From Spirodela intermedia (taxonomy: Eukaryota; Streptophyta; Magnoliopsida; Alismatales; Araceae), in the NCBI GenBank assembly GCA_902729315.2, contig LR746269.1:6596231-6660230 (forward strand): a stretch of 64,000 bases of DNA. The letters run 5' to 3'. Made by a program: the position numbers and the translations under genes. Position 1 is the stretch's first letter. Every line of letters begins with the position of its first letter. Under the pieces are notes generated by a model. The model was not told the DNA's origin, searched no databases, and saw nothing but the letters and a program-made list of their open reading frames with translations. Shown piece after piece: positions 63,701 to 64,000 of this stretch.

Positions 63701-64000
63701 TGGGGTTCTAGAAACTCTAAGAACTAAGCAAAGCCAAAAAAATTATATCACAAAAAAATTCCGGAACTTAAACAAAGCATTACGAAACAAGGGAAATAAT
63801 CACACGCACCCCATACAGACTCACAATCACAGAAATATATATAGAAGAAAGATTGTTAGAGATGGTCAAACAGTTAAAAAAAAAAAAGGTTCGCACCTTT
63901 GCCCCTGCAAGTAAAACCAATGCTGTGACAAACCTTAAACGGTATTCCATATTATCTTTCGCCCATAAATATTTCACAAGAGTACGAAATATCATCATAT
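39785..64000 (-). CDS. ATM3: Mitochondrial ABC half-transporter ATM3 (ABCB25 type), 19 exons visible, 5' end beyond window
   Basis: Minus-strand exons: 64000(partial)-63897, 61381-61195, 60993-60932, 57170-57127, 56064-55962, 54784-54677, 54503-54420, 54326-54266, 53612-53467, 52855-52739, 50868-50783, 47269-47181, 43382-43327, 42670-42590, 41457-41392, 41317-41225, 41063-40999, 40321-40186, 39964-39785. All join in frame to 621 complete codons; about 100 N-terminal residues are outside. Seen in order: [11 protein letters not shown], the membrane domain ([56 protein letters not shown]), Walker A GTSGSGKS split across two exons, Q-loop VVPQDT, signature LSGGEKQRV, Walker [14 protein letters not shown]-loop IAHRLTT, and the tail [17 protein letters not shown]. 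All ATPase motifs are intact. The family exports a glutathione/sulfur compound from the matrix for cytosolic Fe-S protein and molybdenum-cofactor assembly. Large introns (3761, 3513, 3798 and 2515 bases) hold transposon pieces and unexplained sequence. Confidence 0.97.
40514..40725. repeat. Direct tandem duplication, 106-base unit, in an ATM3 intron
   Basis: Copies at 40514-40619 and 40620-40725 differ at only a few bases (for example ATAGATTTC against ATAAATTTC). Both contain TCTACTGCTCTTCCAGG on the plus strand. They lie in the intron between 40999 and 40321. The high identity suggests a recent event. Confidence 0.95.
43884..44036. repeat. Imperfect tandem repeat, 77-base unit, in an ATM3 intron
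   Basis: Two units begin CTACAA at 43884 and 43961. They share CATCATCACG, TGTGA(G/A)TTCCCATACA and TGCATCA words, with diverged sequence between. Confidence 0.8.
45281..46243 (-). other. Coding-like segments of unknown origin inside an ATM3 intron
   Basis: On the minus strand, within the 3798-base intron that splits Walker A, an open frame of 125 codons (46243-45866) has balanced, protein-like composition (for example [20 protein letters not shown]). It runs into a consensus donor GTAAGA after FLNLWSKSL, near 45945. Further down, [20 protein letters not shown] (about 45770-45830) and [20 protein letters not shown] (about 45430-45500) also look coding. I do not recognise a family. It could be a captured gene fragment, a nested gene on the same strand, or chance. 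Confidence 0.3.
51640..51710 (+). mobile_element. Possible copia LTR end with degenerate primer site
   Basis: Positions 51699-51710 read TGGTATCAAGGC, one base from the initiator-tRNA-Met primer site TGGTATCAGAGC over its first nine bases, directly after a TACA that could end an LTR. No gag or pol trace is recognisable after it. It lies in the ATM3 intron 50869-52738. Confidence 0.3.
56296..57090 (+). mobile_element. Ty1/copia 5' part: LTR, primer site and gag remnant
   Basis: An LTR of about 245 bases (start near TGATAGTTGGAG at 56296, TATAAATA near 56438, end CTCTAACA at 56541) is followed directly by a perfect primer site TGGTATCAGAGC at 56542-56553. An ATG at 56636 opens a decayed gag-like region with stops. 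A broken zinc-knuckle trace (ERDHCPGFT) is near 56929. Similarity fades by about 57090, just before an ATM3 exon at 57127-57170. Orientation is opposite to ATM3. Confidence 0.75.
57820..60397 (+). mobile_element. Ty1/copia 3' part: integrase, reverse transcriptase, RNase H and polypurine tract
   Basis: Plus-strand traces in order: FYLIHSDI near 57825 and [19 protein letters not shown] near 57878 (integrase core); [15 protein letters not shown] near 58183; [20 protein letters not shown] near 58815 (RT start); [10 protein letters not shown] near 59072; [14 protein letters not shown] near 59211, where the catalytic YVDD is changed to [14 protein letters not shown] near 59421; RNase H-like [15 protein letters not shown] near 59990 and HDRTKHAEV near 60205. 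Frames are broken by stops. GGGGAAG at 60391-60397 looks like a polypurine tract, with TGTTAG following as the start of a 3' LTR. A 45-base tandem repeat lies at 58377-58465. Confidence 0.8.
63241..63347. repeat. Direct repeat of about 38 bases, 69-base spacing, in an ATM3 intron
   Basis: The segments beginning TCCCCACATACTTTAG at 63241 and 63310 are identical through CTCTTGGTAATGCA. Frames through it repeat the peptide [12 protein letters not shown], but nothing suggests it is translated. Confidence 0.9.

Noticed and set aside
1-64000. CRISPR arrays, bacterial operons, prophage or toxin systems
   Set aside because: The window is plant nuclear DNA with spliced genes. The repeats seen are microsatellites, local tandem duplications and LTR pieces, not regularly spaced arrays.

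Overview
This is nuclear DNA from a flowering plant. The coding sequences are split by GT-AG introns and match angiosperm gene families. Leaders and introns carry long CT/GA dinucleotide tracts. Remnants of Ty1/copia and Ty3/gypsy LTR retrotransposons, one with the initiator-tRNA-Met primer site TGGTATCAGAGC, fill one intergenic block and several introns. I cannot fix the species from the sequence. All exon models below were built by hand from splice signals, frame continuity and remembered family sequence; no database search was run.

Layout. Positions 1-203 (+) are the last exon of an HAD-class acid phosphatase. Positions 837-3757 (-) hold a three-exon mitochondrial membrane protein of Coa1/Tim21 type. 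Positions 4322-8147 (-) hold a seven-exon Quaking-like KH-domain RNA-binding protein. A GC-rich block with three CACGTG boxes and a possible very small ORF follows at 8148-9728. Positions 12742-16773 (+) hold an eight-exon RNFT1-type membrane RING protein, facing a six-exon zinc-free MDR quinone oxidoreductase at 17611-21688 (-). From 21.7 to 32 kb there is a retrotransposon graveyard: a degenerate Ty3/gypsy gag-protease piece, a possible solo LTR, and a short pol remnant between two similar ~430-500 bp segments.

Positions 32596-35256 (+) hold a six-exon alpha/beta hydrolase with a short decayed relative just upstream. Positions 37467-39023 (+) hold a single-exon RING-H2 protein with a C-terminal membrane segment and a probable 5'-UTR intron. 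The last ~24 kb (39785 to beyond 64000, -) is one gene, the mitochondrial ABC half-transporter ATM3 (ABCB25 type). Nineteen exons are visible and the N-terminal exon(s) lie outside the window.

The genes do not form a pathway. Two membrane RING proteins and two probable mitochondrial inner-membrane proteins occur together, which I regard as chance. No plainly new system was found. The most interesting structures are a 44-nt ATM3 exon lying between 5' and 3' parts of copia-type elements, a tandem duplication that copied and then lost a 5' splice site, a tandem NAG acceptor in the KH gene, and unexplained coding-like segments inside an ATM3 intron.
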